A stretch of DNA of 24,669 bases from contig CALEKY010000143.1 of assembly GCA_937902995.1 (NCBI GenBank), positions 1-24,669 on the forward strand, written 5' to 3'. The translations under genes and the position numbers were made by a program. This stretch comes from an uncultured Sinobacteraceae bacterium. Its GTDB lineage: Bacteria > Pseudomonadota > Gammaproteobacteria > Steroidobacterales > Steroidobacteraceae. This document shows positions 5,949 through 13,332 of the stretch, one piece after another. The notes below the pieces were generated by a model. It ran no database searches. It saw only the letters and a list, made by a program, of their open reading frames with translations, and was not told where the DNA came from. The number at the start of each line of letters is the position of its first letter. Position 1 is the first letter of the stretch.

Positions 5949-8438
5949 ATGAAGCTTCGATACGTACCTGCCTCGATCGCAACTGCCTTGTTCGTCGCGC
6001 ATGCAGCCCATGCGCAAACAGCACGCGAAGAGGGTGAAACGCTCGAGAACGTCATCGTAACGGGTACGCGCGTCGCGGATCGCACTGCCCTGGATACTGC
6101 CGTCCCTGTCGACGTCGTTTCTGCAGATCAGTTGCAGAGCGTCGGTGTGAGTGAGATCAATCAGGCGTTGTCGGTGGCGCTGCCTTCCTACAACTTCCCG
6201 CGGCCGGGACTGGCTGACGGCACCGATACGGTGAGGCCCGCCACGCTGCGCGGTCTTGCGCCGGATCAAGTACTGGTGCTCGTGAACAGCAAGCGCCGTC
6301 ATCACGCAGCGCTCGTCAACGTGAACGGTACAGTGGGGCGCGGTTCGTCGTCAGTCGATCTGAATACGATTCCGACAGCGATGGTGCAATCGATCGAAGT
6401 GCTGCGCGACGGTGCGTCGGCGCAGTACGGATCGGACGCGATTGCGGGCGTGATCAACGTGCGTCTGCGCGAGGCGCGCGATGGCGGCGATGTGTCGGTG
6501 AGCTACGGATGGCGCGAATCGAGCTACGACGTGCTCACGGGGACGCCGCCGGTGAATGCGGGTTGGTCGGCCCCGCGTAAGCTGACTCGCGACGTATCGG
6601 ATGGCGAGACGCTGACCGTCTCGGCATGGAAGGGTTTTCCGCTCGGCGAATCCGGCTCGATCACGATCGCGGCGGAGTTCAAAGATCAGGAGCGCACCGA
6701 GCGCGACGGATGGGATCATCGACAGCAATATCCGCTGATCGGCGGAACTGCCGAGAATCCGGTTTACGATCCGCGCGAGCTCACGATCGATCGGTGGAAC
6801 GGCTGGACCGGCGAGCCGGAGCTCGAGCAGAAAACGCTCTTCGTCAACGCATCGTACGATCTCGCGACCGGAGCGACGGTGTACGGCTGGGCGAGCTGGC
6901 AGGATCGCGATGCGCGTTCGGCCGGTTTCTTCCGTCGCGCGCTCGACGAGCGCAACGTGATCGAAATCTATCCGGACGGTTTCTTGCCCATCATCGCGCC
7001 CGAAGTGACCGACATTTCCGCGGCGGGCGGCGTGAGCTGGCGGCTAGGGGAGTGGGATCTCGATTCGTCGCTGACCTACGGCTCCAACAAGATGGAGTTC
7101 ACGATCGAGAACACGCTCAACCGTTCGCTGGGTCCGGCGAGCAAGACCGTGTTCGATGCCGGCGGATTCGAATACCAGCAATTGGTCTTGAACGTTTCCG
7201 GCGTACGCGGTTTCGATGTGGGACTGGCCTCGCCGCTCAACGTCGCAATCGGTATCGAGGGGCGTTGGGAGAACTATGAGATTTTCGCCGGCGAGCCGGA
7301 CTCGTGGCGCAACGGCGGGGTGTTGTTGAACGGCAGCCCGACGGCATCTGGCGCGCAAGTCTTTCCAGGTTTTAGGCCGGCGAACGAAGTCGACAAGGAC
7401 CGCACGGCTGTCGGCGCCTTCGTCGATCTCGAGGCGAACGTGACGGACAAGTTCCTCGCCTCCGTGGCGCTGCGCGGGGAGCGTTATTCCGACTTTGGCG
7501 AAAATCTCTCCGGCAAGATCTCGCTGCGCTACGACTTCACGGACGTGTTCGCGCTCCGCGCGTCGGTTCAGAACGGCTTTCGCGCGCCGTCGCTGCAACA
7601 GCAGTACTTTGCAACGACGTCGACGAACTTCATCGGCGGCGTTCCCTTCGACATCACGACGTTCCCGGTCACGGATCCGGTGGCGATTGCACTCGGTGCA
7701 CGGCCGCTCGACGCCGAAGAGTCGTTGAACTACTCCCTGGGCGCCGTCTTCAATTTCGGCGATCTGCACATCACGATCGACGCCTATCGCATCGACATCG
7801 ACGATCGCATCGTGCTGTCGGAGAACCTCACCCAGGCCAACGTTCGCGATTACTTGCAATCGCTCGGATTCGTCGGTATCGGCGGAGGACGCTTCTTCAT
7901 CAACGGTGTCGATACCGAAACCGAGGGCGTCGATCTCGTCGTGAACTATCCATGGCGCAGCCCGATCGGCCGGTTCGATTTCACGTTCACGGCCAATTAC
8001 AACTCGACCGACGTAACGCGCGTGCCCGCGACGGCGCAGCTCGAAGCGCTGGATCCGGCGCCCGTGCTGTTCGGACGCGTGAACGTGTTGACGTTCGAGA
8101 AGGGTACGCCGGAGAACAAGTTCTCGCTGGGCGTGAACTGGCAGCGCGACCGATGGGGCGCAACTCTTCGTGCGACTCGCTACGGCAAGGTGCTGTCGCC
8201 GGACGCGAATCCGGCGCTCGACTTCGAGTTGTCGCCCGCTACGCTGGTCGATCTCGAGGCGCGGCTCGGCTTCACGGAGAATCTGCGGCTTGCGATCGGC
8301 GCAGACAACGTGTTCGACGAGTATCCCGATCCGCTGCCGCCCGAGCTGAACACGACGGGTAACGTGCCCTATTCGAACCTGTCGCCGTTCGGGCGGAGCG
8401 GTCGGTTTGTCTACGGACGATTGAGCTACTCGTTCTGA
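5949..8438 (+). CDS. TonB-dependent outer-membrane receptor 1
   Basis: An 829-residue receptor for energised uptake across the outer membrane. The signal peptide ends at A-H-A before Q-T-A-R-E-E. A TonB-box-like segment E-N-V-I-V-T-G-T-R follows at about residues 34-42. The plug domain comes next, with R-G-L-A-P-D-Q-V-L-V-L-V-N and I-E-V-L-R-D-G-A-S-A-Q-Y-G-S-D-A-I-A-G-V-I-N, the canonical end of the plug. The beta-barrel fills the remainder and ends in ...R-L-S-Y-S-F, with a terminal Phe as required for barrel assembly. ATG 5949 follows AAGGAGA. The substrate cannot be read from the sequence. It stands alone, with no sigma/anti-sigma pair or SusD partner, and converges on the methyltransferase gene. 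Confidence 0.93.
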   Translation: MKLRYVPASIATALFVAHAAHAQTAREEGETLENVIVTGTRVADRTALDTAVPVDVVSADQLQSVGVSEINQALSVALPSYNFPRPGLADGTDTVRPATLRGLAPDQVLVLVNSKRRHHAALVNVNGTVGRGSSSVDLNTIPTAMVQSIEVLRDGASAQYGSDAIAGVINVRLREARDGGDVSVSYGWRESSYDVLTGTPPVNAGWSAPRKLTRDVSDGETLTVSAWKGFPLGESGSITIAAEFKDQERTERDGWDHRQQYPLIGGTAENPVYDPRELTIDRWNGWTGEPELEQKTLFVNASYDLATGATVYGWASWQDRDARSAGFFRRALDERNVIEIYPDGFLPIIAPEVTDISAAGGVSWRLGEWDLDSSLTYGSNKMEFTIENTLNRSLGPASKTVFDAGGFEYQQLVLNVSGVRGFDVGLASPLNVAIGIEGRWENYEIFAGEPDSWRNGGVLLNGSPTASGAQVFPGFRPANEVDKDRTAVGAFVDLEANVTDKFLASVALRGERYSDFGENLSGKISLRYDFTDVFALRASVQNGFRAPSLQQQYFATTSTNFIGGVPFDITTFPVTDPVAIALGARPLDAEESLNYSLGAVFNFGDLHITIDAYRIDIDDRIVLSENLTQANVRDYLQSLGFVGIGGGRFFINGVDTETEGVDLVVNYPWRSPIGRFDFTFTANYNSTDVTRVPATAQLEALDPAPVLFGRVNVLTFEKGTPENKFSLGVNWQRDRWGATLRATRYGKVLSPDANPALDFELSPATLVDLEARLGFTENLRLAIGADNVFDEYPDPLPPELNTTGNVPYSNLSPFGRSGRFVYGRLSYSF

Positions 8439-8456
8439 CGCGGCACCGGCGGAGCG

Positions 8457-9302
8457 TTACGCTCGCTCGATGACGACTTCGAGGTAATCGCCAGGTACGA
8501 TCATCGTCTCGTCCGACGATCGATTGAACCTGGCGATCAACCGCTCGATGTCGTTTTCCAGTGCGGCACGTCCACTAGGCGACAGCGCATCGAACGCTTT
8601 GAGCACGGGTCCGTAGTACGACTTGAACACCGCGATGAAGTGCTCTGGCGAGCGATAACGAAACACGAACTGCCGCTTGTTGGTCGAGATCTTCGAGGCG
8701 TGAGGACCGAACCATTCTTGCAGGCGCGCGGCCGTGCCCCATAGCGCAGGCGATTTTGCGCCGGGCGGCGGTGGGACGTGTTTGCCGATCGTCTTGAAGA
8801 GCTCGCCGATGAAGCTGTCGGGCGTCCAATTCGAGAGACCGATCTTACCGCCGGATTTGCACACGCGTACGAGCTCGCGTGCAGCGCGATCTTGATCGGC
8901 TGCGAACATGACTCCAAAGGTCGAAACAACCACATCGAACGTATCGGCAGAGAAGGGCAACGCCTCGGCATCGGCTTCACGAAACTCGATCGGAAGCCGT
9001 TCGGCATCGGCACGTTCGCGCGCACGATCCAGCAACCCTGACACGTAGTCGGTAGCGGTGACGTCGCACCAGCGGCGTGCAGCGGCGAGCGAGACATTTC
9101 CGTTACCCGCGGCGACATCGAGTACCTTCGAGCCGGGACGCAGGTCGAGCGCTTCGCAAAGCCGCTCGCCGACAATCTGCAAGGTCGTACCGACGACTGC
9201 GTAATCGCCCGAGGACCAAGCGGCGCGTTGACGTGCCTTGATGGCTTGCAGGTCGGAAGATTGAGGGGATGTCACAAAGACGTCGATCGGTTGGGTGCTC
9301 AT
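8457..9302 (-). CDS. Class I SAM-dependent methyltransferase
   Basis: A 281-residue enzyme of the UbiE/Methyltransf_11 type. Motif I, V-L-D-V-A-A-G-N-G-N-V-S, lies at residues 60-71 and binds S-adenosylmethionine. Further motifs are the acidic end of strand 2 (V-T-A-T-D-Y), the A-D-A-E-A-L-P-F block and F-D-V-V-V-S-T-F-G-V-M-F. The C-terminal half, with H-A-S-K-I-S-T-N and Y-R-S-P-E-H-F, is the substrate cap, and the substrate is unknown. The start at ATG 9302 is set by GGAGAG directly upstream; the frame is open further but without a ribosome-binding site. That ribosome-binding site is half of a 10-bp inverted repeat (see 9306-9381). Confidence 0.87.
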   Translation of the reverse strand: MSTQPIDVFVTSPQSSDLQAIKARQRAAWSSGDYAVVGTTLQIVGERLCEALDLRPGSKVLDVAAGNGNVSLAAARRWCDVTATDYVSGLLDRARERADAERLPIEFREADAEALPFSADTFDVVVSTFGVMFAADQDRAARELVRVCKSGGKIGLSNWTPDSFIGELFKTIGKHVPPPPGAKSPALWGTAARLQEWFGPHASKISTNKRQFVFRYRSPEHFIAVFKSYYGPVLKAFDALSPSGRAALENDIERLIARFNRSSDETMIVPGDYLEVVIERA

Positions 9303-9305
9303 AGT

Positions 9306-9381
9306 CTCTCCACATAGCGAGCGAACCGGCGACCGCCCCCGAGGGGCGGTCGGCAAGCATCGGATGGACCGATGTGGAGAG
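9306..9381 (-). promoter_or_regulatory. Structured leader: possible three-way junction sequestering the ribosome-binding site
   Basis: On the minus strand CTCTCCACAT (9381-9372) is perfectly complementary to ATGTGGAGAG (9315-9306), which holds the ribosome-binding site three bases before the methyltransferase start codon. Enclosed between them are two further perfect stems: CATCGG/CCGATG with a 5-base loop (9374-9358), and CGACCGCCCC/GGGGCGGTCG with a 3-base loop (9352-9330). The first inner stem shares three bases with the outer stem, so the two compete at their boundary. This is a riboswitch-like layout. I do not recognise a known SAM or SAH class. Confidence 0.5.
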
Positions 9382-9461
9382 CTACGTTACGAGTCGGCCG
9401 TGGGAGCGAGCGTGGGAACGGCGTTGAAAGGGGCGCGGCACGCGAATACCGAGCGGTCTGG

Positions 9462-9644
9462 CTATCCGCGCAACCGGAACTCGTCTCGTGCTTCCTGAGC
9501 AAACCTGCGGACCGCCTTCTTGGAGAAACCCGATGGCGCAACCACCGGCGCCCGGAGCAATGCACGCTCTCTTCGCCGCTCAGCGCGCAAATCCTCGACA
9601 ACTTCCGTAAGACGGTCTGTACGACTGATTTGATCGACACGCAT
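9462..9644 (-). CDS. Hypothetical basic protein, 60 residues
   Basis: A 60-residue Arg- and Glu-rich protein, M-R-V-D-Q-I-S-R-T-D through E-F-R-L-R-G, with a helical charged middle and a C-terminal S-K-K-A-V-R-R-F block. I do not recognise it. Support comes mainly from an excellent ribosome-binding site, GGAGGTGA, five bases before ATG 9644. The frame is open up to an ATG at 9743 that overlaps the end of pcm, so a longer, translationally coupled form of 93 residues is possible, but the internal start is far better supported. It lies between pcm and the methyltransferase, all on the minus strand. Confidence 0.55.
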   Translation of the reverse strand: MRVDQISRTDRLTEVVEDLRAERRRERALLRAPVVAPSGFSKKAVRRFAQEARDEFRLRG

Positions 9645-9732
9645 GGAATCACCTCCGTCCGGGTGAACGCGCGTCAACAGCTCCACGTTCCAGCAAGACT
9701 GTAGGCGCTGCGCGGACCCGCGCGCTTGCTGC

Positions 9733-10443
9733 TTATCGCTCATCCCGCCGCAGCGGTACGAAACGGACGGGCGACAGGTCGCGTGTCTCGATTCTACCGG
9801 ACGAATCTTTCTCGATCAGTAGCAAGCGTTGGGTTGCCCCCGAAGGTCCGACCGGGACGACCATGCGTCCGCCCGGTTTCAATTGGTCGATGAGGGGCTG
9901 AGGTACGTGATCCGGCGCAGCAGTGACGATGATGATGTCGAACGGCGCATGCTCGGGCCATCCTGCGTAGCCGTCGCCGGTGCGGGTCGTGACGTTCTCG
10001 TAGCCGAGTTCGTTGAGCACGTGCTGTGCACGAGCGGCGAGAGTGGCTTCCAGCTCGATCGTATAAACGTGTTCGACGAGCTCGGCCAGGATTGCCGCCT
10101 GATATCCCGATCCCGTGCCGATTTCGAGCGCGACGTCCTTCGGGTTCGGACGCGCGAGCTGAGTCATGAGCGCCACGACGTACGGTTGCGAGATCGTTTG
10201 ACCTTCACCGATGGGCAGCGGCGTATCGGCATAGGCATAACGCTGTTCTTGCTCCGGCACGAAACGATGCCGTGGGACCTTGCGCATTGCCGCAAGCACG
10301 CGCTCGTCGGAGATGTCGCGCGCCGCAAGCTGCTGCTCCACCATGCGCAATCGTGCGCTTTCGAAAGCATCCGGCACGGCAGCAACTCCCGACTTCGAGC
10401 CGATGATGGCGGCGATGCCGAAGATGAGTAAGCGGTGGAGCAT
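9733..10443 (-). CDS. pcm: Protein-L-isoaspartate O-methyltransferase, exported form
   Basis: A 236-residue Pcm that repairs isoaspartyl residues by SAM-dependent methylation. The family core is clear: M-V-E-Q-Q-L (34-39), D-E-R-V-L-A-A-M...V-P-R-H-R-F-V-P, the hallmark G-E-G-Q-T-I-S-Q-P-Y (79-88), motif I E-I-G-T-G-S-G-Y-Q-A-A (107-117) and V-T-A-A-P-D-H-V-P. An added hydrophobic N-terminus (L-L-I-F-G-I-A-A-I-I-G ... V-A-A) looks like a signal peptide, which would place this copy in the periplasm. No ribosome-binding site precedes ATG 10443: the bases just upstream are a G/C-rich heptad repeat. A longer frame reaches 10686 but reads through repeats and is unlikely. Confidence 0.9.
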   Translation of the reverse strand: MLHRLLIFGIAAIIGSKSGVAAVPDAFESARLRMVEQQLAARDISDERVLAAMRKVPRHRFVPEQEQRYAYADTPLPIGEGQTISQPYVVALMTQLARPNPKDVALEIGTGSGYQAAILAELVEHVYTIELEATLAARAQHVLNELGYENVTTRTGDGYAGWPEHAPFDIIIVTAAPDHVPQPLIDQLKPGGRMVVPVGPSGATQRLLLIEKDSSGRIETRDLSPVRFVPLRRDER

Positions 10444-10445
10444 CC

Positions 10446-10482
10446 GGGGGCTTGGGGCACGGGGGCTTGGGGCCTGGGGCTG
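10446..10482 (+). repeat. Heptad/octad repeat, GGGGCTT family, abutting the pcm start
   Basis: Units are GGGGGCTT, GGGGCAC, GGGGGCTT, GGGGCCT, GGGGCTG. Twice it contains the 12-mer GGGGCTTGGGGC (10447-10458 and 10462-10473), whose exact complement lies at 10634-10645. The array ends two bases from the pcm start codon. Confidence 0.75.
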
Positions 10483-10622
10483 AGACGCGGACGACGGGAT
10501 CGAGTCTTGCGCTCCGTGTCTCGTACCTTTGTACCAGAGGGCTCTGTATATCAGAGGCGAGATGGGCTTTACATCGCGAAGCGCGAAGTGCGCTGACAAG
10601 TCGCGCGTCTTTTGTCCGGGGC

Positions 10623-10651
10623 CCGAGTCCAAAGCCCCAAGCCCCGAGTCC
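10623..10651 (-). repeat. Inverted partner repeat, AAGCCCC family
   Basis: Units are CCGAGTC, CAAAGCCC, CAAGCCC, CGAGTCC. The core GCCCCAAGCCCC (10634-10645) is the perfect 12-bp complement of the array at 10446-10482. The rest of the gap (10483-10622) shows no other feature I can support. A hairpin CAGGCC/GGCCTG lies at 10664-10681, next to the end of TonB receptor 2. Confidence 0.65.
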
Positions 10652-10695
10652 GAATTGGCTGCACAGGCCTTCCCTGGCCTGCACAAGGGGGCAAC

Positions 10696-13065
10696 TCAGA
10701 ATGCTACGTGCAGCCGCAGTCCGTACGTTCGCGGCGGGTTGTAGAACGCCAGCCAGTTGCCGAGATCCGACGGTCCGGATGTGGGGGTACCGTCGCTCGA
10801 GGCGCCGACGTTGTAGATGTCGGTCTTGACGGCTTCGTCCTCGAGGTTCTTCACGAAAGCCTCGACCGTCCACTTGTTCTGCGGCGATTCGTAGCGAAGG
10901 CTCACGTCGGTTCGCGTGTAGGCCTCCTGTACGCCCGCATCTCGATAGAGCGTCGGATAGATGTCGTTGAAGGCCTGGATCGTCGTTTCGGTCTGATAAT
11001 GGAACGCGATGCGCGGCACGATGCTGCCGCCGTTGCCGAGGAGGAAGCGGTGTTCGTACGTGCCGGTGAACGAGAACTCCGGTGCATGCCGCAGCGGTTC
11101 GCCGGCTAGATTGACGGCATTGTCGAGATTGCCCTGATCGAAATACACCGTATCGATCGTCACGAACTCGTCGTACTTTGCATCGAGCCAGCTCGCGAAC
11201 GCGGACAAGGAATCGGCAGGCGTCGGCCGCCACATGACTTCCGCTTCGATGCCCTTCACCGATGCCGAAGCTGCATTCGACGTGACGAGCTGCTGTTGGC
11301 CGCTCGGCAGCCGTTCGACTGCCGAAACCTGCATGTCCTGATAGTCCATGTAGAAGGCTGCGACATTGAGCGTCAGCGAACGGCCGAACGAAGATTTGAA
11401 TCCGAGCTCGTAATTCGTGAGCTCTTCGGGCAGATGGCGTCGACCGCCGTCGCTCAAGCCGCCGGACTTGAAGCCCGTCGAGACGCTCAAGTACGTCATG
11501 ACATCGTCGCTCAAATCCAACTCGGCACGTGCAAGCCAGGTCGTCTTGTCGTCCTTGGTCTTGCCATCGTTTGCGCCGCCGCCCGGCCACGTGCCCGGCG
11601 CATAGTTGCTATTGCAGGTTTCTGCGGAGACGACGCCGCCGGGTCCGATCAAGTGCCCACCGTTGGCGACGGTCGCACCGAAATCCGGACACACCCAGTT
11701 GCGACCGCCGCGATCCTCTTTCTCGTCTTCGGTGTAGCGCACGCCGCCGGTGAGACGGAAATTGTCCGTGAACGAAAAGGTCGCTTGCGCATAGCCTGCC
11801 ATCGAATCCAGTGTGCGCTTCGGCTGAATGAACGACATCGACCATGCCGTATCGTCCGGCGCCGACGGATTCACCACGATGACGCCGCTGCTCGGCGGAG
11901 AGGCGATCTCGGCGATGTCGATGTCGAAACGGATCGAATTGTCCTCGTGCATCAAGTACGCGCCGGCAATCCATTGCAGACGTCCCTCGCCGAGCGACTT
12001 GATGTTGAGCTCATGGCTGTACGACTTGAATTCCGACCACTCCGTGCGATGTTCCTGTTTGAACCATGGTATTGCGCCGCCGTCGTTGTCGGAGGCGTTG
12101 CGTCGCTCCATGTCCGCATGTCCGCCGATATACGAGATCTGCAGGTTGTCCGTCGGCGAGAAGTCCACGCGCAAGCGGAACGCGAGATTGTCCTGATCGA
12201 GAAAACCGGCCGTATCGACGAGCGCCGAGTAACGATCCGTCCCGGGGCGCGGCGTTTGCAGAAGCGCGATGTTCCCCGTGCCGTTGTCCTTGAAGTAGTC
12301 GACTGCGCCGGTCACCGTCCACGCATCGTTCGGTCTGAATAGCGCAGTGAGTCGGACCGCCTGCTGATCCGCGGCGCCGTATTTGCGGTTGCCCACCGCT
12401 GCGGAACCCGGCTGGAAATCGACGTAACCGTCGTGACGCTCGGTGGCCGCAGCGATGCGCAGTCCGAACGTACTCGAGATCGGCATGTTCAGCATGCCGC
12501 GCGTGGCGATTCGGTCGTAGTTGCCGTAGATCAGATCGGCATACGCATCGAAGGCATCGAGCGCCGGCTTTGCCGTCACGAGATTGACGGTGCCGGCAGT
12601 CGAGTTACGTCCGAACAATGTGCCTTGCGGTCCGCGCAGCACTTCCACTTGAGCAAGGTCGTACATCAAGACGGTCGCACCCTGCGGGCGAGGGGAGTAG
12701 ACCTCATCGATGTGAAAGGCCACCGCGGGATCGCCGAGCTCCGTATGGTTGGCCGACCCGATGCCGCGCAAGTACACGTGCACGCCGCCGGAGTCGCCGT
12801 GTTGTTCGACAGTGAGGTTCGGTACGAAGGTCTGCAGATCCGAGAGATCGGCGACGTGCGCGCGATCGAGCGCCGCTTGAGAGAAGGCGCTGATGGCAAT
12901 CGGCGTGTCTTGCAGATTCGTTTCGCGTTTGCTCGCCGTGACGATGACTTCATCTATCACGGGTTCGTCGGCCGCGTTTGCGGACATCGACAGGCAGGCA
13001 GCGACGGTCACGCTCAGTAGGCGCGATCCCTGCGAGTGTCGACGGGTGAATGCATAGGATGACAT
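10696..13065 (-). CDS. TonB-dependent outer-membrane receptor 2 (beta-glucoside locus)
   Basis: A 789-residue receptor. The signal peptide ends at S-A-N-A before A-D-E-P. The TonB box is D-E-V-I-V-T-A-S-K-R. The plug carries Y-L-R-G-I-G-S-A-N-H, V-E-V-L-R-G-P-Q-G-T-L-F-G-R-N and S-T-A-G-T-V-N-L-V-T, the standard end of the plug. The barrel closes with Y-G-L-R-L-H-V-A-F. ATG 13065 follows GGGGGA; ATG 13092 is an alternative nine codons upstream. It is divergent from the beta-glucosidase operon across a region with two LacI-type operators, so I infer uptake of a beta-glucoside or oligosaccharide. The sequence alone does not show the ligand. Confidence 0.92.
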   Translation of the reverse strand: MSSYAFTRRHSQGSRLLSVTVAACLSMSANAADEPVIDEVIVTASKRETNLQDTPIAISAFSQAALDRAHVADLSDLQTFVPNLTVEQHGDSGGVHVYLRGIGSANHTELGDPAVAFHIDEVYSPRPQGATVLMYDLAQVEVLRGPQGTLFGRNSTAGTVNLVTAKPALDAFDAYADLIYGNYDRIATRGMLNMPISSTFGLRIAAATERHDGYVDFQPGSAAVGNRKYGAADQQAVRLTALFRPNDAWTVTGAVDYFKDNGTGNIALLQTPRPGTDRYSALVDTAGFLDQDNLAFRLRVDFSPTDNLQISYIGGHADMERRNASDNDGGAIPWFKQEHRTEWSEFKSYSHELNIKSLGEGRLQWIAGAYLMHEDNSIRFDIDIAEIASPPSSGVIVVNPSAPDDTAWSMSFIQPKRTLDSMAGYAQATFSFTDNFRLTGGVRYTEDEKEDRGGRNWVCPDFGATVANGGHLIGPGGVVSAETCNSNYAPGTWPGGGANDGKTKDDKTTWLARAELDLSDDVMTYLSVSTGFKSGGLSDGGRRHLPEELTNYELGFKSSFGRSLTLNVAAFYMDYQDMQVSAVERLPSGQQQLVTSNAASASVKGIEAEVMWRPTPADSLSAFASWLDAKYDEFVTIDTVYFDQGNLDNAVNLAGEPLRHAPEFSFTGTYEHRFLLGNGGSIVPRIAFHYQTETTIQAFNDIYPTLYRDAGVQEAYTRTDVSLRYESPQNKWTVEAFVKNLEDEAVKTDIYNVGASSDGTPTSGPSDLGNWLAFYNPPRTYGLRLHVAF

Positions 13066-13206
13066 TGCTAATCCCCCAAGAACGGTTTCCATGCGTGGGC
13101 TCCGCATGCGTGCGCGATTCGTTGCCGCGCATGAATCGTCAGCGGAGCCGTGGCCGGATCGCAGTCTGAGCAGCGTGATTTCGGGTGTCAAAGAAGCGAA
13201 CGCGTA

Positions 13207-13218
13207 GAAAGCGCTTTC
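13207..13218. promoter_or_regulatory. LacI-type operator 1, GAAAGCGCTTTC
   Basis: A perfect 12-bp palindrome with a central CG, the usual form of LacI/GalR-family operators. It is identical to the site at 13246-13257, with centres 39 bp apart, and lies in the divergent gap between TonB receptor 2 and the beta-glucosidase operon, which encodes a LacI-family protein. Confidence 0.82.
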
Positions 13219-13245
13219 AAGAGAAAAAATTTTCTCGACATAATT

Positions 13246-13257
13246 GAAAGCGCTTTC
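13246..13257. promoter_or_regulatory. LacI-type operator 2, GAAAGCGCTTTC
   Basis: The second copy of the same perfect palindrome. Between the copies lies an A/T-rich inverted repeat, GAGAAAA/TTTTCTC (13221-13236). A 39-bp centre spacing is not a whole number of helical turns by 10.5 bp (about 3.7), so looping geometry is unclear. Two sites could instead serve the two divergent promoters. Confidence 0.82.
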
Positions 13258-13332
13258 TGCGAAAAGAACCTGCGAAACGCGATGGAATTTCGCTGGCGTT
13301 TCGCGATAATCGCTCGCCGCTTGCGTGTTGAG

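Noticed and set aside
8452..8464. GAGCG-TTA-CGCTC inverted repeat as a bidirectional terminator between TonB receptor 1 and the methyltransferase
   Set aside because: Only a 5-bp stem with no T-run, and it overlaps the methyltransferase stop codon.
9306..9440. Known SAM or SAH riboswitch upstream of the methyltransferase
   Set aside because: I could not match the conserved cores of the classes I know; reported only as an unclassified structured leader.
10205..11590. Long minus-strand open frame (461 codons) across pcm and TonB receptor 2
   Set aside because: It overlaps two well-supported genes in another frame on the same strand and has low-complexity Arg-rich composition.
11296..12342. 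Long plus-strand open frame (348 codons) opposite TonB receptor 2
   Set aside because: Antisense to a clear receptor; no ribosome-binding site or recognisable motif.
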